Part shown: one piece after another, positions 1-7,838 of the stretch
How positions within the stretch are numbered: the first letter of the stretch is position 1
Layout of the letters: each line of letters starts with the position of its first letter
Assembly (NCBI GenBank): GCA_902826455.1
Contig: CADEEV010000002.1
Span: 124,001 to 188,000, forward strand
DNA: 64,000 nt
Origin: an uncultured Acidobacteriota bacterium
GTDB taxonomy: Bacteria; Acidobacteriota; Vicinamibacteria; Fen-336
Direction of reading: 5' to 3'
The notes under the pieces: model-generated
Told to the model about the DNA's origin: nothing
Database searches by the model: none
What the model saw: the letters and a program-made list of their open reading frames with translations, nothing else
Position numbers and translations under genes: made by a program

Positions 1-2
1 GC

Positions 3-1196
3 GCCGGCCTCACGACGCCGCTGTATCCCGAGACGACGCGGCTCGTCTCCGAGATGGACGCCGGCGCCATCTGGTCGCGCTACGTCCGCTACATCGGCGC
101 GGGCGCCGTCGCGACGGCCGGCATCCTCACCGTGCTGCGCGGCCTGCCCACGATGGCCCAGGCCTTCATGGCCGTCGCGAAGGGCGTGCGCAGCGGCGGG
201 GCCGGCACCGGCGGCTCGGACGCGAAGGGCGGCTTCCTGAGCGGCCCGCCCCAGACCGACCGCGACCTGCCGGGCGCCTTCGTGATCGGCGGGATCATCT
301 TCGTGGTGGCCACGGCCGCCCTCGTGCCGGGCGTCTTCGCCGGCGGCATGGGCCCGCTGCAGCGCGCCGTCTGCGCCGCAGGCGTCGGCTTCTTCGGCGT
401 GCTGTTCGTGGCAGTGGCCGCGCGCATCGTCGGCATCGTCGGCGTCTCGTCGCAGCCCACGTCGGGCATCGCGCTGGTCACGCTCCTCGGCGTGGCCTCG
501 ATCTTTGCCGCCGCCGGTTGGACGGAGCCGGGCGCGCGCGCGGCCGTGCTCACGGTCGGCACGATCGTGGCCATCGCGGCGTCCAAGGCCGGCGACATCT
601 CGCAGGATCTCAAGACCGGGTTCCTCGTCGGCGCGACGCCGGCGCGGCAGCAGTTCGGCCAGCTCATCGGCGCCGCGTTCGCCTGCTGGGCCGTGGCCGC
701 CACCGTGATCCTGCTGGGCACCGCCTACGAGTTCGGCTCGAAGGAGATCCCGGCGCCTCAGGCGACATTGATGAAGACGATCATCGAAGGCGTGCTGGCC
801 GGGCAGCTCCCGTGGGGACTCGTCCTGAGCGGCGCCGGCATCTCGATCGGGGCGATGCTGTGCGGCATCTCGGGCCTCGCCTTCGCGATCGGCGTCTACC
901 TGCCGCTCGCGACGATGGCACCGCTGTTCGTCGGGGGCTGCGTGCGTGCCCTGACGCTGCGCGGCACGAAGGAGAGCAGCGATAGCGATCCGGGCGTCCT
1001 GGCCGCTTCGGGCCTCGTGGCGGGAGAGGGTCTGGCCGGAGTGCTCGTGGCCGGGCTGGTGGCCGCGAAGATCGCGCCGAAGTCGATCGATCCCCGGCTC
1101 GGCGGTCTCACGGGCGAGCTCGCCGCGACGGCGATCGTGCTCGCGGTCTGCTACTTCCTGTACGTCGCGGGCCGCGACGGCAAGCGCACCGCCTGA
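3..1196 (+). CDS. OPT-family oligopeptide transporter, C-terminal part (5' end outside window)
   Basis: The reading frame is open from the first bases, so the gene begins before the window; about 398 codons are visible. The protein is almost wholly hydrophobic, with roughly nine predicted membrane segments and short charged loops. It has the look of the C-terminal half of OPT (oligopeptide transporter) proteins, including the stretch after 'YRYIGAGAV'-like residues and a closing hydrophobic helix before a basic tail (GRDGKRTA). OPT proteins import small peptides or metal chelates across the inner membrane by proton symport. The next gene follows after 2 bp. A peptide importer beside cyanophycin-peptide enzymes is suggestive, but substrate specificity cannot be read from sequence. 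The family call is by general resemblance. Confidence 0.8.
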   Translation, partial: AGLTTPLYPETTRLVSEMDAGAIWSRYVRYIGAGAVATAGILTVLRGLPTMAQAFMAVAKGVRSGGAGTGGSDAKGGFLSGPPQTDRDLPGAFVIGGIIFVVATAALVPGVFAGGMGPLQRAVCAAGVGFFGVLFVAVAARIVGIVGVSSQPTSGIALVTLLGVASIFAAAGWTEPGARAAVLTVGTIVAIAASKAGDISQDLKTGFLVGATPARQQFGQLIGAAFACWAVAATVILLGTAYEFGSKEIPAPQATLMKTIIEGVLAGQLPWGLVLSGAGISIGAMLCGISGLAFAIGVYLPLATMAPLFVGGCVRALTLRGTKESSDSDPGVLAASGLVAGEGLAGVLVAGLVAAKIAPKSIDPRLGGLTGELAATAIVLAVCYFLYVAGRDGKRTA

Positions 1197-1198
1197 CC

Positions 1199-1522
1199 GT
1201 GGCCCGAACTCCCCAGGCTCCGACCCACAAGCTCACGATCGACGGCATCGACTATTTCTGGAGCCAGCGCCACGAGTGGGCGGTCTGGGGCAAGGGCGTC
1301 CAGGCTGTCTCGTTCTCCGTGGCGCTCGTGCCGGGAAAGTCGCGCGAGCTGATCCTGGACCTGAGCTTCCGGGTCGAGGTCACGGACCGCAAGCCGACGG
1401 ACGCGAAGGTCGCGATCGCGGTCGAGGACGCGACGCGCGCTGCGCTCTCGGATGGCTGGAAACCCGACACGCGCGGCCGCGCGTTCCGCTACGAGATCAC
1501 CGAGCCGTACGAGGTGAACTAG
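1199..1522 (+). CDS. Small hypothetical protein, 107 aa
   Basis: A 107-residue soluble protein starting at GTG 2 bp after the OPT stop, so probably co-transcribed and translationally coupled. No signal peptide or membrane segment. It is rich in beta-strand-like alternation (KLTIDGIDYFWS, ELILDLSFRVEV) and Trp, suggesting a small beta-sheet fold. I do not recognise a family. Its stop codon overlaps the stop of the convergent asparaginase gene in the 4-bp sequence CTAG. Coding potential is supported by the close fit to its neighbours and by GC-rich third positions. Confidence 0.75.
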   Translation: MARTPQAPTHKLTIDGIDYFWSQRHEWAVWGKGVQAVSFSVALVPGKSRELILDLSFRVEVTDRKPTDAKVAIAVEDATRAALSDGWKPDTRGRAFRYEITEPYEVN

Positions 1523-2397
1523 ATTCGTCGGGCGCTGGCCATGAACGGCGTGTTGCGGTGCGCGACGAAGGCACCGTCCGCCGTCAAAGCGATGAGCCCC
1601 GCGGCGCCGTTCACGCGATCGAGGTCGGCGATGACCGTGGCCGCAGCCTGCTCGCCGGTGCGGCCATCCGCGACGAGGTCGGCCAGGCGCTTCGCGCTGA
1701 GCAGCACCATCACGCGCTCCCCGACACCGGTCATCGACACGCCCACGCGCGGCGTGCAGTAGGTCCCGGCGCCGATCACCGGCGTGTCTCCGACGCGGCC
1801 CGGGTAGCACTGGCCGGTGCCACCGGTCGACGTGGCGGCGGCCAGCCGGCCCTGGCCGTCGAGGGCGACGCAGCCGACGGTGCCGAGTCGCCGCGGGTTC
1901 TCGGCCTTCCAGTCGGCGCCCATCGCCGCGTAGTCGAGGGCGACGTACTGGGCCTTCAGGTTCTCCTGCCAGTACGCGATCTTCGACGGCGTCGCAACTA
2001 CGGCGGGCGGATGGCCGAGGCGGAGCGCAAGCTGCAACGCCTCCTGGCCCGAGAGCATCACGTGGGCGTCCTGCTCCAGCAGATAGCGCGCGAGGCGTAC
2101 CGGGTTCTTGAGGTTCGGCACCTGCGCGACCGCGCCGGCGCGCGCGTCGCTCGCCATGATCGAGGCGTCGAGGCGAGCGACGCCGTCGGCCTGCAGGTAG
2201 GCACCGGTGCCGGCGTTCAGGATCGGCTCGTCCTCGAGGGCACGGACGGCGGCTTCCGCCGCGTCCACCGCGCTGCCTCCGGCGCGCAGCACGTCCCAGC
2301 CCGCGTCGGCCGCGCGCTCGCAGGCCGCGTTGCGTGCCGCTTCTTCTCCCGCGGGTGGCGTACCGCAGCCGCCGTGGACGATCAGGGCCGGTTTCAT
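1519..2397 (-). CDS. iaaA: Isoaspartyl peptidase / plant-type L-asparaginase (Ntn-hydrolase)
   Basis: A 292-aa protein with the full signature of the T2 threonine peptidase family. It has the N-terminal HGGCG motif (residues 8-12), the autocleavage site with nucleophile Thr173 in RLGTVGCVALD, a TSTGGT substrate loop just after, and GAGTYC further on. Family members self-cleave before the Thr and hydrolyse beta-aspartyl dipeptides or L-asparagine in the cytoplasm. Length is normal (about 290-320). No signal peptide is seen. It is divergent from a cyanophycinase with only 18 bp between start codons; cyanophycinase products are beta-Asp-Arg dipeptides, the natural substrate of this family. Start chosen at ATG 2397, which gives the canonical KPALIVHGG N-terminus; no Shine-Dalgarno precedes it. 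Confidence 0.93.
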   Translation of the reverse strand: MKPALIVHGGCGTPPAGEEAARNAACERAADAGWDVLRAGGSAVDAAEAAVRALEDEPILNAGTGAYLQADGVARLDASIMASDARAGAVAQVPNLKNPVRLARYLLEQDAHVMLSGQEALQLALRLGHPPAVVATPSKIAYWQENLKAQYVALDYAAMGADWKAENPRRLGTVGCVALDGQGRLAAATSTGGTGQCYPGRVGDTPVIGAGTYCTPRVGVSMTGVGERVMVLLSAKRLADLVADGRTGEQAAATVIADLDRVNGAAGLIALTADGAFVAHRNTPFMASARRI

Positions 2398-2404
2398 GGC
2401 GTGG

Positions 2405-2411
2405 TAAGTTA
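2405..2411. promoter_or_regulatory. Shared symmetric -10-like core (TAAGTTA) between divergent start codons
   Basis: The whole intergenic gap between the two start codons is 18 bp, and this AT-rich heptamer is the only non-GC-rich part. Read on the plus strand it gives TAAGTT ending at 2410, placing +1 near 2417, essentially at ATG 2416. Read on the minus strand it gives TAACTT ending at 2406, placing +1 near 2399, 2 nt before ATG 2397. Both transcripts would be leaderless or nearly so. No convincing -35 is visible on either strand. Inference from spacing only. Confidence 0.4.
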
Positions 2412-2415
2412 GCAC

Positions 2416-3216
2416 ATGCCCTTCAAGCTTCTGGCGCGAGCCGTGGCGGCGTTCAGCGCGATGGTCTTCGCGGGGTCCGCCGTCGCGAGCGAGCGGCTCG
2501 TGCTCGTCGGCGGCGGCGACAAGCCGGTCGTCGCGATGCAGCGCTTCGCGGAGTGGGCCGGCGGACCGAAGGCGCGCCTGCTGATGATCCTGTGGGCGAC
2601 CGGCTATCCGACGGAGAGCTACGACGGCCTCAAGAGCGACTTCGCGAAGTTCGGCCCCGCTTCGATCGAGCCGGCGCCGATCCAGCCCCTCACTCCCGAG
2701 ACGCGCGCGGCGTTCCTGAAGCAGCTCGAGTCGGCGACGGGCGTCTTCTTCTGCGGCGGCGACCAGGTGAAGGTGATGGACGTGCTGAAGGATCAGCCGC
2801 TGCTCGACGCCTTGCGCGCGAAGTACAAGACGGGCGCCGTGTTCGGCGGCACGAGCGCGGGCACCGCGATCATGTCGAAGATCATGATCACGGGCGAAGG
2901 CGATTTCGCCGTGCTCGACGGCACCAAGGTCGAGACGCGCGAGGGCCTCGGGCTCCTGGAAGGCACCATCGTCGACCAGCACTTCCTCAAGCGCCAGCGT
3001 CAGAACCGGCTGTTCGGCCTCGTGCTGATGCACCCGGCGGAGCTGGGCGTCGGGGTCAACGAGGACGCCGCGCTCCTCGTCACCGATGGCCGCCACGGCG
3101 AGGCCGTGGACGGCAACGTGATGATCGTCGACGGCAAGGGCGGCAAGGACGAGCTGAAGGTCACCGTCCTCAGGCCGGGGGAGAAGTTCGACCTCGTCCG
3201 TCGCCGGCGCGAGTAG
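2416..3216 (+). CDS. Exported cyanophycinase (peptidase S51 family)
   Basis: A 266-aa protein with an N-terminal signal peptide (hydrophobic residues 5-24 ending ASAVAS-like) followed by the cyanophycinase fold. It has VLVGGGDK at 29-36, FFCGGDQVKV around 111-120, the nucleophile Ser147 in GGTSAGT, and the VDQHF motif near 186-190 that carries family active-site residues. Cyanophycinases are serine exopeptidases that cut multi-L-arginyl-poly-L-aspartate into beta-Asp-Arg dipeptides; a signal peptide suggests the extracellular (CphE-like) type acting on external polymer. The gene pairs divergently with an isoaspartyl peptidase that could finish the dipeptides. The 3' end overlaps the convergent phosphatase gene by 47 bp. 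A related S51 exopeptidase with other specificity is the main alternative. Confidence 0.88.
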   Translation: MPFKLLARAVAAFSAMVFAGSAVASERLVLVGGGDKPVVAMQRFAEWAGGPKARLLMILWATGYPTESYDGLKSDFAKFGPASIEPAPIQPLTPETRAAFLKQLESATGVFFCGGDQVKVMDVLKDQPLLDALRAKYKTGAVFGGTSAGTAIMSKIMITGEGDFAVLDGTKVETREGLGLLEGTIVDQHFLKRQRQNRLFGLVLMHPAELGVGVNEDAALLVTDGRHGEAVDGNVMIVDGKGGKDELKVTVLRPGEKFDLVRRRRE

Positions 3217-3685
3217 CGAAGTCCTTCACGGCCTGGATCTGGGTCCTCCGGTCCATGCCGTAGTCGGCGGCCTCGGCCAGGGCGCGCTCGAGGCTCCAGC
3301 CGCGGTCGATCCGGAAGCACGCGACCATCACGCCCGTGCGCCCCTTGCCGGCGCGGCAGTGCACGAGACACGGCTGGTTCTCCGGATCGCCGACCCACTC
3401 GAGGAAGCGATCGATCTGGGCTTGCGTCGGGGCGGTGTAGTCGACGATCCGGATGTGCAACAGGCGCAGCGCTCCGGTCAGTCCGGCCTTCGCCAGGATC
3501 GGCGCGTCGCCGCCGTCGTCCTCGTCGTTCAGCGAGACGACACTGCGCAAGCCTGCGGGCGGCGCGAGGAGAGACGCGCCCTGCTTCGCCTCGAGGCGGG
3601 AGCCGCGCCACAGCGCGCCGGGCTCCACCTCCGCCCGATAGGGCTGGACGGGAAACAGGTGTGCGATCCAGAGGAACAGGCTCAC
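3170..3685 (-). CDS. Dual-specificity / tyrosine protein phosphatase (CX5R type)
   Basis: A 171-aa phosphatase with the P-loop HCRAGKGRTG: Cys110 nucleophile and Arg116, the CX5R signature of PTP/DSP enzymes. A general-acid candidate lies in the DEDDGGD/IVDYTAP loop upstream. A short hydrophobic N-terminus (SLFLWIAHLF) may act as a membrane anchor. GTG 3685 was chosen because GTG and the upstream gene's TGA overlap as GTGA, implying translational coupling. A longer reading frame upstream lacks phosphatase-like sequence. Third gene of a minus-strand trio. Substrates may be phosphoproteins (three Ser/Thr kinases lie in this window) or phospholipid/phosphosugar; sequence does not say. Confidence 0.85.
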   Translation of the reverse strand: MSLFLWIAHLFPVQPYRAEVEPGALWRGSRLEAKQGASLLAPPAGLRSVVSLNDEDDGGDAPILAKAGLTGALRLLHIRIVDYTAPTQAQIDRFLEWVGDPENQPCLVHCRAGKGRTGVMVACFRIDRGWSLERALAEAADYGMDRRTQIQAVKDFATRAGDGRGRTSPPA

Positions 3686-4227
3686 GAGCGCGGCCTGTGG
3701 TTCGCCTGTCGCCACTCCCACGGCTGCACCGGGTGCGGGTCGCGCCAGAGGCCGCGTCGTTCCGCGCGCGCCTTTTCCTCGGCGGCCCCCAGCTCCGGGT
3801 CGCGCGAGTACTTGTAGCGCCACGCCATCCCTTGCACGACGAGCTCGCGGTTGAGCTCGAAGCCGCCCACCTCCACGCGGCCGAGGGTCCGGCCGAAGTC
3901 GTCGAGGCCGCTCACGCGGACCCGGACCTGCTTGCCGAACGCGAGTCGCGACGTGGCGTCGCGGGCGGCGTCTCCGAAGGGCTGGCCCTTCTCGGGGGAG
4001 TCGACGCCCTCGAGCCGGACGCGAAACTCGTGCTTCTGCGCGTCGAGCACGCGGATCGTGTCGCCGTCTGCGACGCCCACGACCGTGCCCTCGAGGACGC
4101 GCTCAGCGGACGGCCTCTGATGAGCGGCGCGTCGGGGCGGAGACTCCGGCGGTGGGACGCCGGGTACTTCTGTCTCGCAACCGGCGAGGCCGACGACCAG
4201 GAGAAGGCCGAGGCCGAGGCGACTCAG
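3682..4227 (-). CDS. SNase-like (thermonuclease-family) lipoprotein; probable CTG start
   Basis: Residues from about 49 onward match the staphylococcal-nuclease fold: GTVVGVADGDTIRV, then VRLEGVDSPEKGQPFGDAA with the catalytic Arg/Asp pair, a central FGRTLGRV, and ERRGLWRDP at the end. These enzymes are Ca2+-dependent nucleases acting outside the cytoplasm. The first ATG/GTG/TTG in frame is GTG 4080, which would delete the first beta strand of the domain. Upstream the frame stays open and encodes a lipoprotein signal, LVVGLAGC (lipobox LAGC), beginning at CTG 4227. That CTG overlaps the upstream gene's TGA as CTGA, mirroring the GTGA overlap at the other end. I therefore extend to 4227; no other start codon is available. 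Domain call firm, start inferred. Confidence 0.8.
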   Translation of the reverse strand: MSRLGLGLLLVVGLAGCETEVPGVPPPESPPRRAAHQRPSAERVLEGTVVGVADGDTIRVLDAQKHEFRVRLEGVDSPEKGQPFGDAARDATSRLAFGKQVRVRVSGLDDFGRTLGRVEVGGFELNRELVVQGMAWRYKYSRDPELGAAEEKARAERRGLWRDPHPVQPWEWRQANHRPRS

Positions 4228-4646
4228 AAGACGACGCGTGTGGCGCGTGTCCGGGTCGCGTGCACGCCCGGTTCGCAGAAGACTTCCTGGGACCAGTCCA
4301 CACGCTCCCCGGGTCGCGTCGAGAGTGCCGTGTGCGCCGTGGAGCCGACCGTCCTGCCGCCTTCGTCCACGAGGTCGAGCTCCACGGTGAAGGCCCGCAG
4401 GCTCCGGCCGCAGCCGTTCGTCGAGACGCCGGTCACGTGACAGCTCGACCTACCCTCGTGCACGGACGACGCCGCGGTCCGAATCCGCTCCGCGCAGCGC
4501 GCCTCCTCTGCGACGCGGTCGAGGCGAGGCGCTTCGAGGGCACTGGGCGTCAACCAGAGCGCCCCGCCCAGGAACAGGGCGAGGGCGGCGGCGAGACAGA
4601 GAACCGATGCCGTCAGGATCCTGAGGAACAAGGTCGCGCTCTGCAC
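4224..4646 (-). CDS. Hypothetical membrane-anchored protein, 140 aa
   Basis: One strong N-terminal membrane segment (residues about 5-32, LFLRILTASVLCLAAALALFLGG) followed by a roughly 105-residue extracytoplasmic domain with four Cys (CAERI, CHVTG, NGCGRS, VFCEPG) that could make two disulfides. The C-terminal part reads like a beta-sandwich (FTVELDLVDEGG, GSTAHTALSTRPGERVDW). No family recognised. Start GTG 4646 lies just after an extended-minus-10-like TGCTATGCT on the minus strand, so the message may be near leaderless. It is the first gene of the minus-strand trio and overlaps the nuclease lipoprotein gene by 4 nt. Confidence 0.65.
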   Translation of the reverse strand: MQSATLFLRILTASVLCLAAALALFLGGALWLTPSALEAPRLDRVAEEARCAERIRTAASSVHEGRSSCHVTGVSTNGCGRSLRAFTVELDLVDEGGRTVGSTAHTALSTRPGERVDWSQEVFCEPGVHATRTRATRVVF

Positions 4647-4759
4647 CCGAGCATAGCAAGTTCGGGCAAAACGAGGGTGTCGGGTGACAATGTGCCCCGA
4701 GGCGGTGTCCGATCTATCTTCTCTATAGCGCGTGCCTGAGCGTCGCCTTCGTCCTGGCC

Positions 4760-5983
4760 GTGCCCTTCTATCTCTGGAAGGGACGGGGAACGGGCAAGTA
4801 CCTCAGTAACTTCCGGGAACGGCTGGGGAGCCTGCCGGGCGTCGTCGACGCCCACGGCCGGGCCTCGATCTGGATCCACGCCGTCTCCGTGGGCGAGGTG
4901 CTGGCGGCGCGTACCCTGGTGGGTCCGCTCAAGCAGCGCTTTCCCGCGATGAACGTCTTCGTCTCGACGACGACCCTCACCGGCCAGGCGATCGCACGGA
5001 GCAGCGTCAAGGACGCCGACGGGTTGTTCTACGCGCCGTTCGACTTCCGGTCGTCGGTGCGCCGCGTGCTCGACGTCGTCCGCCCGCGCCTGCTGGTGCT
5101 GGTCGAGACCGAGATCTGGCCGAACCTCATCCACGAGGCCCGCTTGCGCGGCACGCGGGTCGCGATCGTGAACGGGCGGGTCTCGCCGCGCTCGTACGGC
5201 CGCTACCACTGGATCCGCACGTTCCTGAAGCCGGTGCTCGAGCAGATCGACGTCTTCGCGATGCAGGCCGAGCCCCATGCGGAGCGGATCCGGCAGCTCG
5301 GCGCTCCGGCCGGGCGCGTGCGAGCCCTGGGCAACCTGAAGTTCGACGCCCTCGAGGCCCCGGCGCCGTCGGCGGCGCTGCAGCAGCTCTTCGCGGCGAT
5401 CGGGAGCCGGCCCGTCTGGATCGTGGGCAGCACCGTGGACAGTGAAGAGCCGCAGGTGCTCGCCGCATTCCTCCGTCTCCGCGAGAGCCTGCCCGATGCG
5501 GCGCTCGTCATCGCGCCCCGCCATCCCGAGCGCTTCGGCCTCGTGCCGGCGCTCGTCGAGGCGGCCGGCCTCACGGCGGTGCGGCGGTCGGCGCTGGGGG
5601 CTTCGGCCTGGGACGGCCGGAGCGTCCTGGTTCTCGACACCCTGGGCGAGCTCGCGCAGGTCTACTCGTTCGCGACCGCGGTGTTCGTCGGCGGCAGCCT
5701 GGCGCCGGCCGGGGGTCACAACGTGCTGGAGCCCGCCGTTGCCGGCAAGGCCGTGGTGGTCGGGCCCCACATGGAGAACTTCCAGGAGATCGCCGACCAG
5801 TTCCTCGGCGAGCAGGCGCTGGTCCAGGTGGATTCCGCCGAGGCGCTGACGCGCGAGACGCTCGCGCTCTTCCAGGACGTCGATCGCCGCAGCGCGGTGG
5901 GGCAGCGGGCCCGGGCCCTCGTCGCGCGCAACCGCGGCGCCCTCGAGCGCACGGTCGAGGCGCTCGCCGAGCTCGTGGCATGA
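4760..5983 (+). CDS. waaA: 3-deoxy-D-manno-octulosonic acid (Kdo) transferase WaaA/KdtA
   Basis: Inner-membrane glycosyltransferase that adds Kdo from CMP-Kdo to lipid IVA. Family marks: GKYLSNFRERLG near the N-terminus, WIHAVSVGEV (catalytic Glu region), LVETEIWPNL, NGRVSPRSY, GNLKFD, the GS.VDSEE loop, APRHPERF, and FVGGSLAPAGGHNVLEPA in the C-terminal nucleotide-binding half. Start is a problem. GTG 4760 gives 407 aa but removes the usual membrane anchor. In frame upstream the sequence continues as IYLLYSACLSVAFVLAVPF, which looks like the normal WaaA N-terminus, yet no ATG/GTG/TTG occurs after the in-frame TGA at 4685. ATC 4712 or CTG 4736 would be needed. First gene of the ten-gene LPS operon. 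Confidence 0.95.
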   Translation: MPFYLWKGRGTGKYLSNFRERLGSLPGVVDAHGRASIWIHAVSVGEVLAARTLVGPLKQRFPAMNVFVSTTTLTGQAIARSSVKDADGLFYAPFDFRSSVRRVLDVVRPRLLVLVETEIWPNLIHEARLRGTRVAIVNGRVSPRSYGRYHWIRTFLKPVLEQIDVFAMQAEPHAERIRQLGAPAGRVRALGNLKFDALEAPAPSAALQQLFAAIGSRPVWIVGSTVDSEEPQVLAAFLRLRESLPDAALVIAPRHPERFGLVPALVEAAGLTAVRRSALGASAWDGRSVLVLDTLGELAQVYSFATAVFVGGSLAPAGGHNVLEPAVAGKAVVVGPHMENFQEIADQFLGEQALVQVDSAEALTRETLALFQDVDRRSAVGQRARALVARNRGALERTVEALAELVA

Positions 5984-6945
5984 GCTGGCTCGCGCCACTG
6001 GGCGCCGTGTACGGAGCGATCGGCGCGTTGCGGGTGGAGGCGTATCGCAGCGGCGTCTTCGGGGTGTCGCGCCTGCAGGGGCCCGTGATCAGCGTCGGGA
6101 ACCTGAGCGTCGGAGGCTCGGGCAAGACGCCGGTCGTGGCGTTCCTGGCTCGCCTCCTCGTGGAGGCCGGCTTGCCGGTCGCGATCCTCAGCCGCGGCTA
6201 TCGAGGCGCCTATCGGGGCGAGTGCCTCATCGTCTCGGACGGAGAGCGCGTGCTGGCGGAAGCGGCGGAGGCCGGCGACGAGCCCGTGATGCTCGCGCAC
6301 GGGATCCCGGCGGCGATCGTGGCGGTCGGGCCGAAGCGCGACGTCGTGGGCCGCGCGGTCGAGGCCCGCTTCGGCCGCCGCGTGCACATCCTCGACGACG
6401 GCTTCCAGCACTTGCGGCTGCACCGCGATCTCGACGTCCTGTGCGTCGAGCCCGGCGATCTCGAGGACCGGCCGCTCCCTGCGGGTCGGCTGCGCGAGTG
6501 GCCGTCGGCGCGCCGGCGTGCCGACCTCATCCTCGTGAACGGCGGCCCGGCCGGCACGGGCCCGGAGTTCGGCGTGAGCCGGACCGCGCTCGGCTTCTTC
6601 GGGCTGGACGGGCGGGAACAGGCAGCGCCGCGGCGGCCCTGGCTGGTCTCCGCCATCGCGCGCCCCGAGCGCTTCGAGGCCGACGTGCGCCGCAGCGTGC
6701 CGCAGCTCGCCGGGCTCACCCAGTTCCCCGATCACCATGCTTCGGACGCGTCCGAGTGGGCCGCGGTCGTGGCACGAGCCCAGGCCGCGGGAGCCGATGC
6801 CCTGGTCGTCACCGCCAAGGACGCCGTGCGCCTGCCGCCGGAACGCGGCACGTTGCCGGTGCTCGTCTTCCGCATCGCCGTGGCGATCGACGACGCCGCG
6901 GCGTTCCGCGAGCGCATCCTGGCGGTCGCGCGGAGAGCGGCTTGA
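5980..6945 (+). CDS. lpxK: Tetraacyldisaccharide 4'-kinase
   Basis: A 321-aa lipid A kinase that phosphorylates the 4' position of the disaccharide precursor at the inner membrane. The Walker A motif GNLSVGGSGKTP sits at residues 40-51, preceded by a short hydrophobic N-terminus. ILSRGYRG, GDEP, ILDDGFQH and DHH (FPDHHA) are all LpxK hallmarks. Length is typical. ATG overlaps the waaA stop as ATGA, implying coupled translation. In standard Raetz-pathway order LpxK acts directly before WaaA, so the two genes catalyse consecutive steps. Confidence 0.95.
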   Translation: MSWLAPLGAVYGAIGALRVEAYRSGVFGVSRLQGPVISVGNLSVGGSGKTPVVAFLARLLVEAGLPVAILSRGYRGAYRGECLIVSDGERVLAEAAEAGDEPVMLAHGIPAAIVAVGPKRDVVGRAVEARFGRRVHILDDGFQHLRLHRDLDVLCVEPGDLEDRPLPAGRLREWPSARRRADLILVNGGPAGTGPEFGVSRTALGFFGLDGREQAAPRRPWLVSAIARPERFEADVRRSVPQLAGLTQFPDHHASDASEWAAVVARAQAAGADALVVTAKDAVRLPPERGTLPVLVFRIAVAIDDAAAFRERILAVARRAA

Positions 6946-7838
6946 AGACGCGGCATCGCTTCGAGGCCGCGGCCGCGAGCCTGGTGGGCGGGCTCGTCGG
7001 ATGGCTGCCGCGGGCCGTCGCGCTCGGCGTCGGCCGCGCCCTCGGCTCCGTGTGGGGCGCGCTCGACGCGCGCCATCGCGCCATCGCGGTCGCCAACCTG
7101 CGCGCGGCGTTCCCCGACTGGGACGAGGCCCGGCTCGACCGCACGGCCCGGGGCGTCTACCGCCACTTCGGCACGATGGTCGTCGACATCCTCTGGCTGG
7201 CCCGACGCTCGCGCGAACAGCTCACGGCCCTGGTCGAGTTCGAGGGCCGCGAGAACGTGACGGCGGCGATGGCCCGGGGCAAGGGCGTCATCAACTGCAC
7301 AGCGCACATCGGCAACTGGGAGATGCACGGCGTCGGCCACGGGCTGCTCGTCGAGCCGCTCGGCGTCGTGGCGCGTCCCCTCGACAACCCGGCCCTCGAC
7401 GCGCGCCTGTGCGCCTTGCGGACCGCCTTCGGCAACACGGTGATCTACAAGCGCAAGGCCCTGGCCCAGGTGATGCGGCTGTTGCGCGACGGCAAGGGAG
7501 TCGCGCTGCTGCTCGACCAGAACGTCCAGGCGAGCGACGGCATCTTCATCCGGTTCTTCGGGCGGCCGGCCGCGACCACGACCGTGGCGGCGGCGCTGGC
7601 TCTCAAGACCGGCTGCGCGCTCGTGCCGTGCCGCACGACACTGCTCGCGGACGGCCGCTATCGCTTCAGCTACGAGCCCGCGGTCGAGGTCGACCTTGAG
7701 GCGCCGGATCGCGAGGCCGAGATCGCGCGGGTCACGCAGCTGCTGGCCGCGCGGACGGAGGCCTGGATCCGCGACACGCCGGAGCAGTGGCTGTGGATCC
7801 ACAAGCGCTGGAAAACCCAGCCGAAGGCGCCGGCATGA
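6942..7838 (+). CDS. lpxL: Lipid A late acyltransferase (LpxL/HtrB family)
   Basis: A 298-aa membrane-associated acyltransferase of the LpxL/LpxM family that transfers a fatty acyl chain to Kdo2-lipid A. The catalytic HX4E motif is H122-IGNW-E127. LLLDQNV..., GIFIRFFGRPAATTT and the closing PEQWLWIHKRWK are family-typical. N-terminal hydrophobic segment at about 12-38. TTG start chosen because it overlaps the lpxK stop as TTGA, consistent with the 4-nt overlaps of every other junction in this operon. Whether it is primary (LpxL) or secondary (LpxM) acyl transfer cannot be told, and some family members are phosphatidylinositol mannoside acyltransferases; the LPS context favours LpxL. Confidence 0.9.
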   Translation: MKTRHRFEAAAASLVGGLVGWLPRAVALGVGRALGSVWGALDARHRAIAVANLRAAFPDWDEARLDRTARGVYRHFGTMVVDILWLARRSREQLTALVEFEGRENVTAAMARGKGVINCTAHIGNWEMHGVGHGLLVEPLGVVARPLDNPALDARLCALRTAFGNTVIYKRKALAQVMRLLRDGKGVALLLDQNVQASDGIFIRFFGRPAATTTVAAALALKTGCALVPCRTTLLADGRYRFSYEPAVEVDLEAPDREAEIARVTQLLAARTEAWIRDTPEQWLWIHKRWKTQPKAPA

